Assembly: GCF_036711975.1 (NCBI RefSeq)
Contig: NC_091973.1
Span: 3,162,001-3,226,000, forward strand
Origin: Onthophagus taurus
Taxonomy: Eukaryota > Arthropoda > Insecta > Coleoptera > Scarabaeidae
DNA: 64,000 bases
Reading direction: 5' to 3'
In this document: positions 1-15,000 of the stretch, piece after piece
Layout of the letters: each line of letters starts with the position of its first letter
How positions within the stretch are numbered: position 1 is the stretch's first letter
Made by a program: the position numbers and the translations under genes
The notes under the pieces: model-generated
Told to the model about the DNA's origin: nothing
Database searches by the model: none
What the model saw: the letters and a program-made list of their open reading frames with translations, nothing else

Positions 1-3000
1 CTAATCGGTAACCAAAATCCGTCTTCTTCCTTCGAAAATTTAAAGACAATCATCGAGGAATTTATTACACTCGAAATCAAAAACGCCTTACCACCCCTTA
101 AAATAATAAAACCGCAATTAGAACCCAAACCGCCACAAATCATCTATGAAAACGTCGATTTGAGTGGAAATTTAGACTTCATGAATCCTGCTACTAAACT
201 CGAACCGCCCAAGGTGAAACCACCCCCACCTCCTCCTGAAGATCAAGTTGACGGCGACCAGGAAGCCGAATGCGAAAACAATTTTCGCCGCATCAATTCC
301 ACTAAACGAATCAAAAAAGAAATCCACATCAAACGATCCAGCTTTTTGGGGCTCGATGAACCCACCGAGGATCAAATCCATCCAGAAGTTTGCATCGACA
401 AGCCACCGGATATCAACAGTTTTCTTGAAAAAGAAAAATGTCTTTATAAAAAATTGCAAGATAGTCGCGGTGGTAGTCAAGATTCTGGATTGGAGATTGA
501 AAGAGGCCGACTATCCAGCGATACTTGGTGCAGTAGCATCGCTGATTTTAGTACCCCGATTCATGAACGACAAGATAGCGAAGTAAATATTTTTTTTTAA
601 TTGGTTTATTTAATTTAAGTAAATAATAATTTTAGCAAACTAGTAGTTTTACATCGGAAGAAGATGAGATTACGAAAAAAGAACGTGAAATAATCGAATT
701 GGTGGAGAAAGAAGAAAAATCACGCGATAGTGATTATTCCAGCCAAACGACGCTAAGTCCAGTTAATACCAAGTGCATTTCAACCGATACCTACGATACG
801 TTAGGTAGCGAAAAATTTGACCGTCCATATTTTCCTATGGTAAATATATTTCATGATTTCAACTAAAATTAGAACTAACACTAGAAACTTTCGGGTTTTG
901 CCGTGCGTCTTTAAAGAAAAGCTTCGTTTTTTGCACTTTAATGAATTTTATTGTTTTTTTCTCAACCGGTTTCGCTATATTTACATAGCATCTTCAGGAG
1001 AGTTACGTCAATTTGTTACAAAAGTATACTTTAGCTTGATTCATTTGGTAATTCCTTGTTTATTTCTATTGTTAAACTATACTGGGTGTCCCTTTCATTT
1101 CGCTATTTTTTTAAACCTATAATTTTTTTTTCTTCAGTTGGGTAGACAGTATAATTTCACATAACTTTTACTTGAAAAAATTTTCACGATCGCTTATAAT
1201 TTTTGAAAAAAAAAATTATTTTCGTTATTTTATAACGTTTTAGTACCTTCGGAAAATGTATTATAACTTTTGACGCATACTAGCTAGGTTAATAGTATAA
1301 ACTACATTATGTCCCTCTTGATTTGCTATTTCTCAAGCAGTGATCACTGCTATGCTTTAGTGGTTCTTTTTTAATAATGGTGTAAATTAACAGTTGTATT
1401 AAATTAGTTTTAAAAGAAAAACGCTATCCAACAATTAAATTTAATTCAATTGTAAGTTCAAAAAAACTAATTTTCTAAGTTTTCAAAATGCTCCCGCCTC
1501 GATTTTGACATAATTGTATCTTGCGTATTGTCGATCTAACGACTCGACGTTATTCCTGCGGAGATATTTAGGTAATACAATTTCTAACTCGTTTTATTTT
1601 CTAATACCTCACGAGACCTTACTGGTGTATTATACAGCTCATTTTTGATTTTGCCCCATAAAAAGAATCTAAAGGTGTGAGGTCAGATAATAATAATAAT
1701 AGTACTTTATTGACCGCAACAACCAACATAAAAAAGTTAAACAATAATATAAAGAAAAAAAAAAAATAAATGAAAAATTCATTCTATATGTGAAACTAAT
1801 AACAATCTGCGGCCAATAGGCGGAGTCCAACTCAACCTAGAGTTGAAAACGACGTAATTAAATTAATCAATTCAAATGATTCCCTATATAACCAATAAAT
1901 AGATAACAACCCAATGTCAGAGCACTGAGGCAGCATAAGGATTATGTTGACCTATCTGAAGCCGAAACAAGGTGTTACGCAAGTTAACTTTAAAAACGGA
2001 TAGACTTTTATTTTTAAATTCAGCAGGACAGGAATTATACTCCTTGGCCACATTATATGAAAAGGAGCGCCTAAAAAGAGCTTTCCTGTGAGCAGGAACG
2101 GCGATAGTATTTTTGTGTCTACGATTCAAGTTATGAACATCGGTCCTATAGGTGATTTTATTATATAAGTAAGGTGGAGTCCCCGTAGTAATTAACTTGT
2201 GCACAAGACACAAGAACTGATGTTTGAATTTGTTTCTGATATTTAACCATTTTGCAGTAACCAATGTGTGACTAATTTTGACACATTTTCACGCTTACGA
2301 ACGCTATACATAAAACGAAGACAGCTATTTTGAACCCTTTGAATACGATGAAGTTCATACCCAGTTAAACATGGACCATACATGGCAGCACAATGCACAA
2401 AATTTGACAGAACAAGTGTTTCGCACAAACGTTTCTTTGTAATTATATTTAAAATGTGTCGGTGTTGATAGAGGCATCTAAGAACACCATATGCCTTTTT
2501 CACGCAAGCGGTGACATGACTGCTGAATCGCAGATTGCTGTCGACAAGCACACCCAGATTTTTTGACTCAGGGTACACTACCAGCCTCTCTCCACCCAAA
2601 AATATACCGACACTATCAGAGTCCAAGTTACCAAAGATAATTACCTTAGATTTAGTGGCATTGAGAGTTAGTGCCATCTTGTGCGAGCAATCTAAAATAG
2701 CGTTCAGATCTGCATTTATTTTTGAGCAAGCAGAAGCGAGGTGTTCCTTTGGAAAGGTTATGTAAATTTGGGTATCATCTGCGTACATGTGTATCGACGA
2801 ATATTGAATGCACTTAGGTAACTGGGATGTATACAAGGAAAACAATAGAGGAGCCAGAATAGACCCCTGTGGCACTCCCACTCTCACAGGCAGTGATGAT
2901 GAAGATACATTGTTCAATTTTACTATCTGAGCACGATTGGATAGGAAACTTTCCAAAAGCAAAACCGCTGAGTCGGACAGACCAACATAGCGCAGAAGAG

Positions 3001-6000
3001 CTAAAAGCATTGAATGGTTAACCTTATCAAAGGCCTTACTGTAGTCCAGCAGTACAAGTATCCCACATAGACCGCCATCACGAGCTCTAATAATATCGTC
3101 TGTTACCTTTAATAGAGCCGTTGTACAGCTATGGTTAGGTCGAAAACCAGACTGAGAGGTGGGCAAGATGTTATGATCACTAATATATTTACGCAATTGG
3201 ACCTCCATGCACCTTTCAAGGACTTTTGAGATAACTGGCAGGATACTAATTGGACGCAGGTCCGCCAAACCTGCTGGATTTGGTTTTTTAGGCAACGGCA
3301 TTACCAAAGCAATCTTCCAGGCTTCCGGGAAAATAGACTGTTCAAGACAGGTATTTATAATATGTACAATGTAGGGCAATATTTCAGGGAGACACATTCT
3401 TATAAATGTGATGTTCAATTCGTCTATACCAGAAGATGTTGATTTAACGCCATTTAAAATTTTAATGATCGAAGAGGTGTCACTGAGTCCAAACGAAAAT
3501 CTCTCATGGGAATTTGGGTAAAGCATATTTGTACCATAAAAAGTGAGCAAATCATCATCCACATCAGCATAACCAACAGAATTCACAAAATAATCATTAA
3601 TATTTCCAACATCATCTAAATGTGCGGGAACAGTGGGTTTGGACCTGTTGACAATCTGCAACTTGGATAACAGCCGCCAACTACTCTTTACATCACTAGT
3701 CACAAATGTACTATTTAAGAAAGATTTCTTTTCTCGTCGTATTGCAGAAGTCGTTAAATTGCGTAAGGACTTGTAGTAGTCGAAGTGCGCTATTAATTTA
3801 GTTCTTTTATATCGAGATAAGGCTCTATCCCTCACCGACATCATTAGTTTTATTGTGTCCGTTAACCATGGTGCAAATGGCCTATGTAATCTGAGTGACC
3901 GAACCGGTGCATGAAAATCTAGAAGTGCCAAAAGATGAGTGTTTAAAAAATGTACTTTCTGATTAACATCAGTTATAAGATAGATTGCATAGAGTGGTAA
4001 CCGGGATAAATCACCCTTCAGACTATAGGCATCGATGTTTGATATAGGTCTACAAAATTTGGTAATCGGAATGGGCCTTGAATCAGAAATAGTAATGTCA
4101 CATTGAACAAGATTGTGGTCTGACATATACATCGGTATGCTTGCCTGGTTAATACAACCGTCCGGGTTGTTAGTGATCAAACAGTCAATCAAGGAACTCG
4201 AGTTTGTGGTGATACGGGTAGGAGAATTTATCATCTGAGAAAGGGATAACTCTTCTAAAAGCGTATTAAACCTCTCTGTATATGTGCTATTAAAATCCAG
4301 CATATTTATATTTAAATCCCCCGCGCAATACAAATAGTCAGTAATACCCTGTAAGCAGCATAGTGTGGAGCATAAATTATCAAGAAAAGCACATACATTC
4401 GAGATGATCTGAGAGGTTTTAACCAAAATAAAGTAAACAATCCAAATTATAATGTACAATGGACATTGTAAGTTACTATCAGCTACAGAACATTTAGTGT
4501 AAAAGAACAAAAAATAAAGAAAAAAATCAAAAATAATTGAATTAAACTTAATTGTTTGATCGCGTTTTTCTTTTAAAACTAATTTAATACAACTGTTAAT
4601 TTACACCATTATTAAAAACGAACCACTGACTAAAGTATAGCAGTGATCACTGCTTGGGAAATAGCAAATCAAGAGGGACATAACGTAGTTTATACTATTA
4701 ACCTAGCTACTATGCGTCAAAAGTTGTAATACATTTTCCGAAGGTACTAAAACGTTATAAAATAACGAAAATAATTCATTTTTCAAAAATTATAAGCTAT
4801 CGTGAAAATTTTTTCAAATAAAAGTTATGTGAAATTATACTATCAACCCAACTGAAGAAAAAAAAATTATAGGTTTAAAAAAATAGCGAAATTAGTACTC
4901 ACATCCGCTGTAACCGGAAGTACAAAAAGAATGATTTCATGTCGTAATAATCCGTTTTAGCGACCTAACTTTGCATTCCAAATGGTTTTCTTATATCACC
5001 AATAATAAAGAAAAATATGGGGATGAGCCACTTTTGAGGGACACCCGGTATAGATGATATTTATTAAGTATGATTGAAGAGGATTAAAATTGTTTAAAAA
5101 CGTGATGTGTCATAGAGCTCCATGTAAATATAGCGAAACCGGTTGAGAAAAAAACAATAAATAAAATCCATTAAAGTGCAGAAAACGAAGTTTTAATTTA
5201 TACACATAAAATGGAAAGAAAATCACCTAAAAATAAAAATTTTAAAGAAAAGGTTTGACGTTTCGGATGCCATGTTGCAACCTTCTTCAGAAACTGGTTC
5301 GAAATGAACCACTTTTCGAAGAAACTTCGAACCAGTTTCTGAAGAACGTTGCAAATAATTTTAGTTCAATTAACACCCTCCGTGAAGAAAGCCTTCGTAC
5401 TTATAATTTTATGATTTATTTATAAAATTTTTTTTTGTAATAGAATACCTACAGGACCAATTTAGATGATGAAGACTCGGAAGTTTTACGGGTAGAAGCC
5501 GAACTGAAACAACTAGAATTAGAAGAATTTGAACGCCAACGCGAAAACATGTTATTCCGCGAAAAACTCCGCCAAAATAGACATTCATTAGAGAACATCT
5601 GTGATGCGAGGATCTATCCACAAACGTATAACGACAAAGTTAACTATCGAAAATCGATGCCTGAACTCCAAGTAGCTTCAGAGTACCGAAAACCACATCC
5701 TGAAGTTCCCAATTATCATCACCCATCACCGGAAATTGATTACCAATATCGCAAATCAATGCCCGATATTCAACACGCTTACAATCGATCCGTTTCCGAT
5801 TATTGTAACAATGGAAGAATGAATATTGAGTATCGAAAAAAATTGGGCAATAAAGAACAACACGAAACGGAGCGATTTGTTAATAAGTAAATTGTAAATT
5901 ATTAATTAATTTAAATTAATATTTAAATTTATTTTAGATTAAATCCAATCGAAATGGATAACGTTCAACATGGTAATAAACAAGTGAGACCATTAACGAG

Positions 6001-9000
6001 GCATAGTTTACACGTCTTGAGTGCGGTTCCAAAACCTAGGCACAATGACAACTGGATAACACCAAAAGCTAACCCGGAAGTAAAAAGTTACAATCAGCAT
6101 TGGTTATATCAGGTTAATCATTTAAAATAAATAATACAAAAAATATTGAGTTAAAATAAACAAATTTTTTATTAAGGAAGCGGAATTACGGCGAATATCG
6201 GAACAAAATAGTAATATGAGAAATTGGCAACAACAACATCAAGATATTGGTGATCAAAGGATATTAAATAGGGCAAATGGGGCCAACATGCCACCGACTC
6301 TTAGGAGGTAAGATATTTTAGGAGAAATGTGCTATAATTCTAGTAGATCAAAAAAATAATTATTTTAATAACACTATTAACGGGTTAACTTAATAACGTA
6401 AATATTTTTTCTTTCTTTCGGACATGGTGGAGGGTATAAAACGGAAAAGTTAGCTCGTATTTATCAAAATAACGTTAATATTTTTTATAGTGTTAGACCC
6501 GAACACAGTCCGACTAAAGAGTATTTTGAGCATCCTTATTTGGGCCATGCGCAACCGCTGTCGTATCCCCCGCACGTGCAACTAGCCGATAACCAAGATA
6601 AAATGCTTAGCGTTAGCGGAAAGAAAAAATGCTCGAATTGCAGCAACGAATTAGGTACTGTGAAATTATTATTTTTTTAAATATACTATTTCGAATATAG
6701 TATGTAGATAACATAAAAAAATTATATTATTAATTTAGTCATCTTTATCTTTTGATAATTCCTTCTTTGTAGAGGATTCAGCGGAATTTAATTGATCATT
6801 ATACTCGAAAACGTTAATATAAGAATCCTGATCGTTAGATACATCGTGAAAATATTCAGGAATATCCGCATACTCGTTAGAATCCCACTCATCGGGAATA
6901 GAAACCGCCGTTTCAGATTGACCCGCATAATCTAATGATGAAGTTTCAGTTGTATTACCTTCATCAAAGTCCTTTTGTTGCCCCTTGTTGCATTGAAGTT
7001 CGGAAAATGGTGAAGCACTGACATAGGGACGTCTACGTTGACGACGTGAACGAATTACAGGTGATACTTCAGCTCCCACCTGCTAAAATGATTTAATAAA
7101 ATGTATTTAATTCTTAAAAGAAATAAAAATCTAAATCTTACCACATCCGACACTCGTTCAAGCATAATCTTTGTTTGATAATTAAAGATGGCTTCCGATT
7201 TCTTTCGAGGCTCGCATCCGGAAGTCGAAGGTTGTTCATCATCAATTTGTTCATCTGGTTTTGTCATAGAAGTGCTAATTTCTACGTTAGGTACTTCTTG
7301 TAATGCTTTTATATCAAAATCAATTGAGTCATTAATTAAAATAAGTATTAACGTTCATTTTGAAACGTGAACTTACCACGCGATTCTGATAAATATCGCC
7401 AAAAGTATCGTAGCGTTAAAATAATAAAACCAAAAGCAACTAGAGCAAATAAAACCGATTTTTTAGTTAAAATTATTAAATTTAACACAAAAATTACCTA
7501 TCCAATGCCACATGGTGCGATGACACAACTCACTCTTTCGAAAATTTTCCACACTCAAACAAGCCAACTAGCGTACGCGATATTATCCAAAATGGCCACG
7601 CACGCGCAGTTATCGGCTGTGTACTATTTTGCGCCTTATTGCAAAGCTTTGGGTGACATCTATTAACTACTTAAAGCAAAATTGCGATTTGTTTAAACAA
7701 ATTAACAAAATTTTATGATTAAGATGCTATATTTTCGTCGATTACACTCGAATTCGCGTATTAATCTTTTAGAAATACCTTTTCCATGTCTTAATCTTGT
7801 TAATAAATAACGGTAATGTCGATATCTACAAAATTTGCGAAACACTAAAATTCTTAACATATTTTAAAATTTCCTACAACTTTTGTTTTAAAAGTTTTTC
7901 TATAATATGTCCATATTCATCTAATTTTCATATTATATATTTATGCATCTGAGAGCAAAAGTGCTATATTATTTATTAAAATCTAATATGATTGCAAAAA
8001 TTAATTAAAATCACAATTATTTGAAAAACTTTATTGAAACGAACAAAAACTTTATTTAACAAAAAAACTGTACTCAAAATATTATTAAATGTAACTCTGA
8101 AAAAAATAATTTTGATTTAAATCAAAACAAAAACTGAAATAATTTATGATAAACTGAAAGAAAAAATATTAATCTCTATCCCAAAATGCAGCATCGGGAT
8201 CTTTCCGGACTTGTTTCTTAATCGCCTTTTCTCTCTTCACCGGCTTCCAGATAAGACTTTTTGGGTCATCATCGTGAAAGTCCAAACGTTGCTTATGTGG
8301 AGGAACCAAATGTTGATCCGCATAGAGGTCTTCTGGTGATTTGGGGGAACCACCTGGCTCGGGTGACCTTGATTTTTTAGCTTGGTCGCTTGGTGATTTT
8401 TTAGCCGTGGGTTGTTCGCTTTTAGATCTTTCTTGATGATGTCGTGAGTGCTGTCCATGTCGATCATATTGCCCCCGATGTTCATATCGTTCGTGATGCT
8501 GAAAAGAAATTAACAGTAAAATAATCCAATTGTTTGAGTCTTAATTTATTTACCTGTGCTTCATGATGTCTTGTACTAGGAGCCGATTCTGGCCTATACG
8601 CCAATGGTTCTCCTTTGTATGGTGAATCATTATATGGCGCTTTGTCTTTATGGGCTGTTTCTGCACGATGTTGATGTTTGTGGTGAGATGATTCTCCGGG
8701 TTTTGAATCGTGATGCTTGCGTCTATGACCCATATCAACCTTCGGTGGCGGAATTAACTGGGCGGTTCCCAATTTATTTACTTGAGCGGTCCACTTCTTC
8801 ATTTTCTCAGCACTCTCCGGTCCCACAGGGAATTTTTGCATGACAAAGTCGATTAGTTGGACTCCTCTATCAAAGTCTTGGTTTGTGACCATTTCGTAAA
8901 TCTCTTTGGAGGTTATTCTATCGTTCATATCCAGTAATAACCTAACCGCGTATTGTAAATCTGAATTTAATGTATCAATTTTCTTTTGGTAACGTGCTTC

Positions 9001-12000
9001 CTCCGCGGGATCCTTTTCAATAACGCTCGAAACTTGAGAGAGATAAGCACGCGAAGATCTTGCTGATCTGGCGACTGATATCGACGAAGCGGTGTCGGTT
9101 TCAAACTCACTTATAGTATTCTCAGTGTATATATCTTGGACTAAACCAGTGCCTCCCCTTTTAAAATAAACACGTTCTTTTCTATGTGTTTTGCGATACT
9201 TTTTCGGTTTCACTTGTTGTCCCTGTAAACCTGGATCTGCGATTTCCTCGTATTCTTCTGGATATTCTTCTGGATGTTCTTCTGGCATTTCCAAAGATTC
9301 TTCGGGGCGGTTATATACTCGAACAGTTTCGGTGAGCCATTTCCAACTATTCGATGATTTGTCAAATACTTGTACAGGTTTATCCATATATGTAAAAGTA
9401 CCAGCTGTGTCATGAGACTCGCGTTGTTTTACAGCTGATCTTTCAATTTCCAAACTATCGATTTTTTGTTGTAACTGCTGCATTTCCCTTTTTTGTATTA
9501 GTTCTTGATCTTCACTTATTTCTATTGTTGTAGAACATTCTGTACTTAGATCTACCGTGGTATTAGTAGCCATAGTACCATAATCACCTTCCAAAAAGAT
9601 GTCATTGAACGGTAATTTTCGGTCATACTCCGACCTACCTGACTTAGATGTTTTAGATTCTTTTTTAGATTTTTTCTTAGATTCTTTTTTAGGCTTAGGA
9701 ATAGCACCTTGAACTCGATAAGCACTTAAGTCTTTTGGTTTCTCCTTTGTTTCAGTCGATGTAAGATCCGAAGTCGAAGCATCTTCTATAGCAAAGTCTG
9801 CCAATGCTTGTGCTAATAACGATTTGGTCGCTTCTGCTTGCGGCGATTTATGGGTTAATATTTTCCCAATTATAACTTTACCAACGGCTTGCTCAATGTC
9901 GGAAGCGGCAGTACTAGCACTTTCAACTACTTTTTCTTCTTTTTTCTCGGCAATCGGTCGGTCCATTATGCCTTTAAGTGTGTTAATTTCTGTTAAAATC
10001 CTGTCAGTGTTTTCTTTATGTTTATATTCAGTCACAGAGCTAGCAGCGTCTGGTTCTATATGAGAAGAGGCACTGGAGGTGGGTTGTAATAATGTGGAAT
10101 GAGGACCTTTAAACGCTTCCAACGGAGCTCTCCCATATTTTACGCAAAAATTATTCCATTGACGGGCCAATTCCTGTTCGTGTTGTTGAAGTTCGTCGGG
10201 TTGAGTCCTTTGCACATCATCTCGTAATTCGCCAACAATATTCGCTTGTTTAGCAACTGCTTCCAAGTCTTTATTTAGAAGACTGTTACGTTGTAACCAA
10301 ATCGTGTAGGGATCTGTGTCCCAATCTGCGCTGGTGCCAGGGAAAGGGAAACCGGGCGCTACTGGTTTTTCTTCTTGATGAAATCTAGGAGGTTGTGTAT
10401 AGATCGTTTCCAAGACATTCAACCATTCATGAAATCTGCTTGTTATGTCCTCTCGAAATGCGCTGAAAAATGAGTGTGGTGACGATGCATAGGAATAATC
10501 TGCCCCTTTCTGATCTCGGTCACTTATTTCGGTCACATCAGTCTGAGATCCTTCCGAAATGCTATATCCTCTCTCGGGAGATACAGTTTTGATCCATTCG
10601 GCTACAGCAGGCATTTTTTCTACTGGAAATACCTCGCTAGGTGTTTTCTCTGTTGTAGTTTCTGGCTCTGTTTGTGTTTCCACGTTGGTGGCTATCTCAC
10701 TATTGACATCACTAGTCGTTGAAGCTAGCGATTTTCTCGGAATTGGAGTAGGTGGAGGGGGAGGAGCTCCCCCTTTTAGACCTGGTTTTTCAAATAATTT
10801 AGTTGATTTCACTCGAACCTCAGTGCGTATTTCGCCTAACGCTTTAACCATTTCGAATTCTTGTGGGTTAAGCTGTTCTTTGGCTAGAGCAGCTGCATCC
10901 TTTTCTTGAGCATTACCTACAAAATGTGTTGCTGTTGGTTTTTGAGCGATCATTTGAACTCTCGGCATGTTCTGTTTTATATCATAATTTTGCCATAATA
11001 GATTGTAAGGGTTGGTCGGGGGAAGCAGACATGGTTGTTTTCTTTGCCAAATTAATGGAGCAACTACTTCCGAAGATTCGGACTCTAAATCACCTTCAAC
11101 CTCGGTGGTTGATTCGGCAGTTCCGCTATAATATGTTAGTGTGTCATATGGTAACAGATCTACTCCTTCTTGTTGTTCTAGAATATCTCGTTCTTCTGGA
11201 GTTTCTTGTTCTTCTGGAACTTCTTGCACTCCTTGTAAAGTTTCGTTCTCCAAGGACGATCTTCCAGGCGTTGATCTAGGCGTATATATGAATTCCGAAT
11301 GATATTTTGAGGTGAATGTGCTTACGGTACGAACAACACTAATCGATTTGGTCAGTGTTCTCAATTGACTTCCTTGCATTATCTCTTGAATTCTAGCATC
11401 GACCATTTGATTTATCGCTGGCATAATGTTAAGAGATGATAACATTTCTACAGTTATCACTTGATTTAGATTTGTCGCTCTTTCTTGACTGCAAAATAGC
11501 TTTTCTTTACTACCAGAAGGCGAGATTCTATAAAGTGGTTGATGAACTAACGCCTGCGTTTGTGGAGTGGTGGTAATAGAGGTCGGATCAGAATCTTGAT
11601 GCACATTTTCCACTGTAGTTGTTTCGATCGTAACTGAATCGCTGTCCTGGCTGACTGATAATGTAACATTAGTGTTTGTAGAACTCAAATCAGAACTAAA
11701 ACTGGTGGTTATATCCGTGGCGTTTGAAGGTTTCTTTATGCGATGTTTATCTTCAACCTGTTTCTTATGCGAACGCCAATCGCATTTAAAGGCAAACGAC
11801 GATAAAAATGGCGCAATAATATCTTTATAATATCCTTTATCTTCGTTTTGTTGCCCAGCATCGTGCAGATAATCGTCAGAAAATATAATTTTATGTGTTT
11901 TCGCCTGCCCTTTGTATATATATGGCGAGTTATTAAGAAGGAGTTTGTACATTCTTTGAGCACCTCGAGTACGTTGATAATAAACTTGAGATTGGTCTAA

Positions 12001-15000
12001 CACTGCATTCTCCCAAATTCCTCCATGTAAATTAAGCCTATTCGCATCAGCACCATCTTGGCATAGATTTCCAGATACAAACAAACATTCTTCGAATCTA
12101 TTTCTTAAAAATTTTTGCAGAGTTTCTCTGCAACCAATAATTAAGTTTGTGTCACTGTGTGCTCTCTTTCTATAATATTGATCGCTTTTAACTGTTGTAG
12201 ATTGTACATCATCTGTATCGTCGCTATCTGAAGATTGTTCTTCTGTACACAGAGTCGTTGGGCAACCAATAACTAAGTTTGTGTCACTGTATGCTCTCTT
12301 TCTATAATGTTGATCGCCTTTAAGTGGATTCGATTTACTTTTTGAAGTTGTAGGTTGTACATCTGATGTGGTACTAATTCGTCGTGCTTCTTTACTTTTA
12401 GAAATTTTTTTGCAATCGTCATCTTCATCTGTATCTTCGCTAGCTGAAGATTTTTCTTCTTTACACGATGTCCTATATTTTGACTTTTCTTTTTTCTGTT
12501 CTTGCTTACTTTGGCTGTAAAACGCAACATTTTATTAATTAATCTCTATGGAGATAATTTTTTTTTGCTTACCTTGGTGATTGAGGTTTGGGCCCTTTTC
12601 CTACAGCCGGAATTGGGTCATTTTGTCCAAATACTTTCGGTAAAGGGTAGGTGGTAGAAGCCTGACCAAATTGGTATGAATCTAGTAAGGGGTACCCTTC
12701 GTCTTGGGTAAAACAGTATTTGGTGTCATCTATTGGTGCGTTGCGATCAGATTCTTGAGGTTCATACTCTGATGCGGTGACAGTTGAGGATTCCTCTCGC
12801 CATACACGAGGAGAATGAGTCGATCTGGTAATTTGGTCGTCATAATCAGAATATTCGGAGGGGCCGCCTCTGCTCCCTGTTGTTGTTCTATGTGTTGTTG
12901 CCGTCCTATGCGACGTTGATGTCCTATGGGATGTTGCCGTTCTATGGGTCAGTGCTGGCGATTCCACTCCTTGGGAGGTTCGAGTTAATGATTTAAAGGA
13001 GGATGTAGAATCCGGTCTAATTCTTTTTGGTTCTTCTTTTGGCGCCCGATACTCTTCAGCGGTGTGATATTTCGGCTTTTCCGGGCTTGGAGCAGGAGGG
13101 CCCGACATTTTTGGTTTTTCCAAAGTTTTCTTTGGTGCCGCACGAGGTCTCTTTAGAGATTTATCTTCGGCCACTTTCAATTCAGCAGGTGTACCGCGAT
13201 GTTGTCTCTCTTGAGGAGGACTTGGTTTTACTTTCATGTGTCTTTCTTTATGCCGATGATCGGATTTGGGATGCTGTTCGGGCGTATCTGACAGTTGGGG
13301 AATTCCCATTGATTGCCCGATTTTACCGTGCAACTCCAGCAATTGATCTCGCGGCAATTGTTCTATTAAATTTTTATATATTTCTTCTGGCGATCGCTGT
13401 TCACTTATAGCAGGGCGTTGAATATGTATCTGAGGTTGGTCTATGTATTGGACATCAGTACGTTGGTAATCTATACGTTGTTCATGCTGGATGGGTGGTG
13501 GTCTATGTTGGCCGCGAACTTCTTGGTATTGAAGTGTTTGAGCACGTTGATAAGTAGGGTCTGTAAACCGATAATTTAGGTGCGGTTCTGGTAAATTAGC
13601 TTGAGCCATCTGATAAGGCTGAATTGTCATAGCTTGTTGATTATATTGAGGCAACACTGGTAATTGTTGAGATGTACTTGGTAACTGCAACGATTGGAAT
13701 TCTTCACCTTCTTGGATTTTCCTCATACCTGTTTGTAATAACTCCATAACTGTATTCAATGTATTTTTGGAGGCAACGTCTGCTTTCGCGATAGGTTTTG
13801 GAGGAGGTGATTGTGTGGGGGGTAACAAAAATGCAGGAATATCCTTATAAGGTGCTGCATCATGCACAGAAGTGGTAGTCTCTTCAAGCGATGTGTCTCC
13901 GGCGAATCCTTCTAACCCAATCATTCTTTCATCTAAATATTTTTTGGGTGTCGTTAAAATAGGTTGTTCGAATTGAAGTGGAGCCGCTGGTTTCATAAGG
14001 AGTTGCTCTAATAAATCTTTTTGTGGGCTCCTTTTACTCTGGGTGCGTTTCTTTGCAACATGTGGTGCCGCTTCAGGGAGTGGTAATTTCCGCGGTGATG
14101 CAGATCGTGAAGTTTCCTTCTTTGCTGTTTGTAATGCACGAAGAATGCTTGCGGGTGGTATTCCGGTTTTATCAGAAACTTGTTCTATAGTCTCTTCCAT
14201 TTCAGTATCTATTTCAAGCTCGGAGGATGGTTCTGGTACCCTAAAATAAGCGTATCTACGTTTAAGAACCCGTCTTGGACCACCTCGTCCTCTGCCTGGG
14301 TCGGTTTTGCGTATCATAACCGTTGGCAATTCTGAATCTGATGCGTTATCCGTTATCAATTCAGCTTCTTGTGATGGAAGGTCAAAATATAGTTGTTCGC
14401 GTTTACGACTTTGGATTTGTTTTGATTGGCGTGGTGTTCTTTTAGGTTTTGAAATCTTACCCGTTTTTCTTGATTTTTCAAGATATAGCGCTTCTTGAAG
14501 TTCGGAATCTGATACAATATCAATTACTTTATTATCACCTCTAGGTGTGCGTGTTTCGGCTTCCAATAAATATTCTGTGGAATCTTCCGATTTTATATTG
14601 GCGTCTTCATCTCGTGGCGGAAACCGGAACGGTGCTGATCGAGGTCTTCGCCTACGATCATATTTTTTACGATGTTTTTCTTCAGCCTCTTTTTCAAGTT
14701 TAGCTTCATTTTCTCGTTCAAGTTTAGCTTCTCGTTCCTTTAGCTGTTCTAATTTGGCGTCTATTTCTTTTTGCAGGACTAATTTAGCTTGTTTTTCTTT
14801 TGCAAGGGCTAACCTTGCCTCATTTTTGGCCTCTCTTTCTCTATGGAGAGCTCGTACTAATTTGTCTTTTTCATGTTCCATTCTTGCTTCTTTTGCGCTT
14901 TCGGTTTCTTGAGGTTGATCAGTTTGAATTGAGGTGGAAGCCACTTCTGGTTGCAATTTTGAATAAGTACCCACATCTTTACTCGCTTTCTTTGATTTTT

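Larger units (their letters stand above)
920..5190. mobile_element. DNA transposon with ~500-650 bp inverted terminal arms, interrupted by a retroelement
   Basis: The left arm, about 920-1453, is matched in reverse complement by about 4535-5190. Clear paired blocks are CTCAACCGGTTTCGCTATA (about 962) with TATAGCGAAACCGGTTGAG (about 5131), the AGCAGTGATCACTGCT stretch near 1335 and 4640, and GTTTTAAAAGAAAAACGC (1408) with its complement (4562). The right arm has about 140 extra bases around 4890-5030. Between the arms lie a mariner-type transposase relic and a non-LTR retrotransposon. I infer a mariner-superfamily or foldback element that later received the retroelement. I did not resolve a target-site duplication. 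Confidence 0.7.

Noticed and set aside
853..1122. Plus-strand 89-residue frame in LIM-gene intron 2
   Set aside because: It lies in the arm of the inverted-repeat transposon, is matched in the opposite arm, and has no coding signature.
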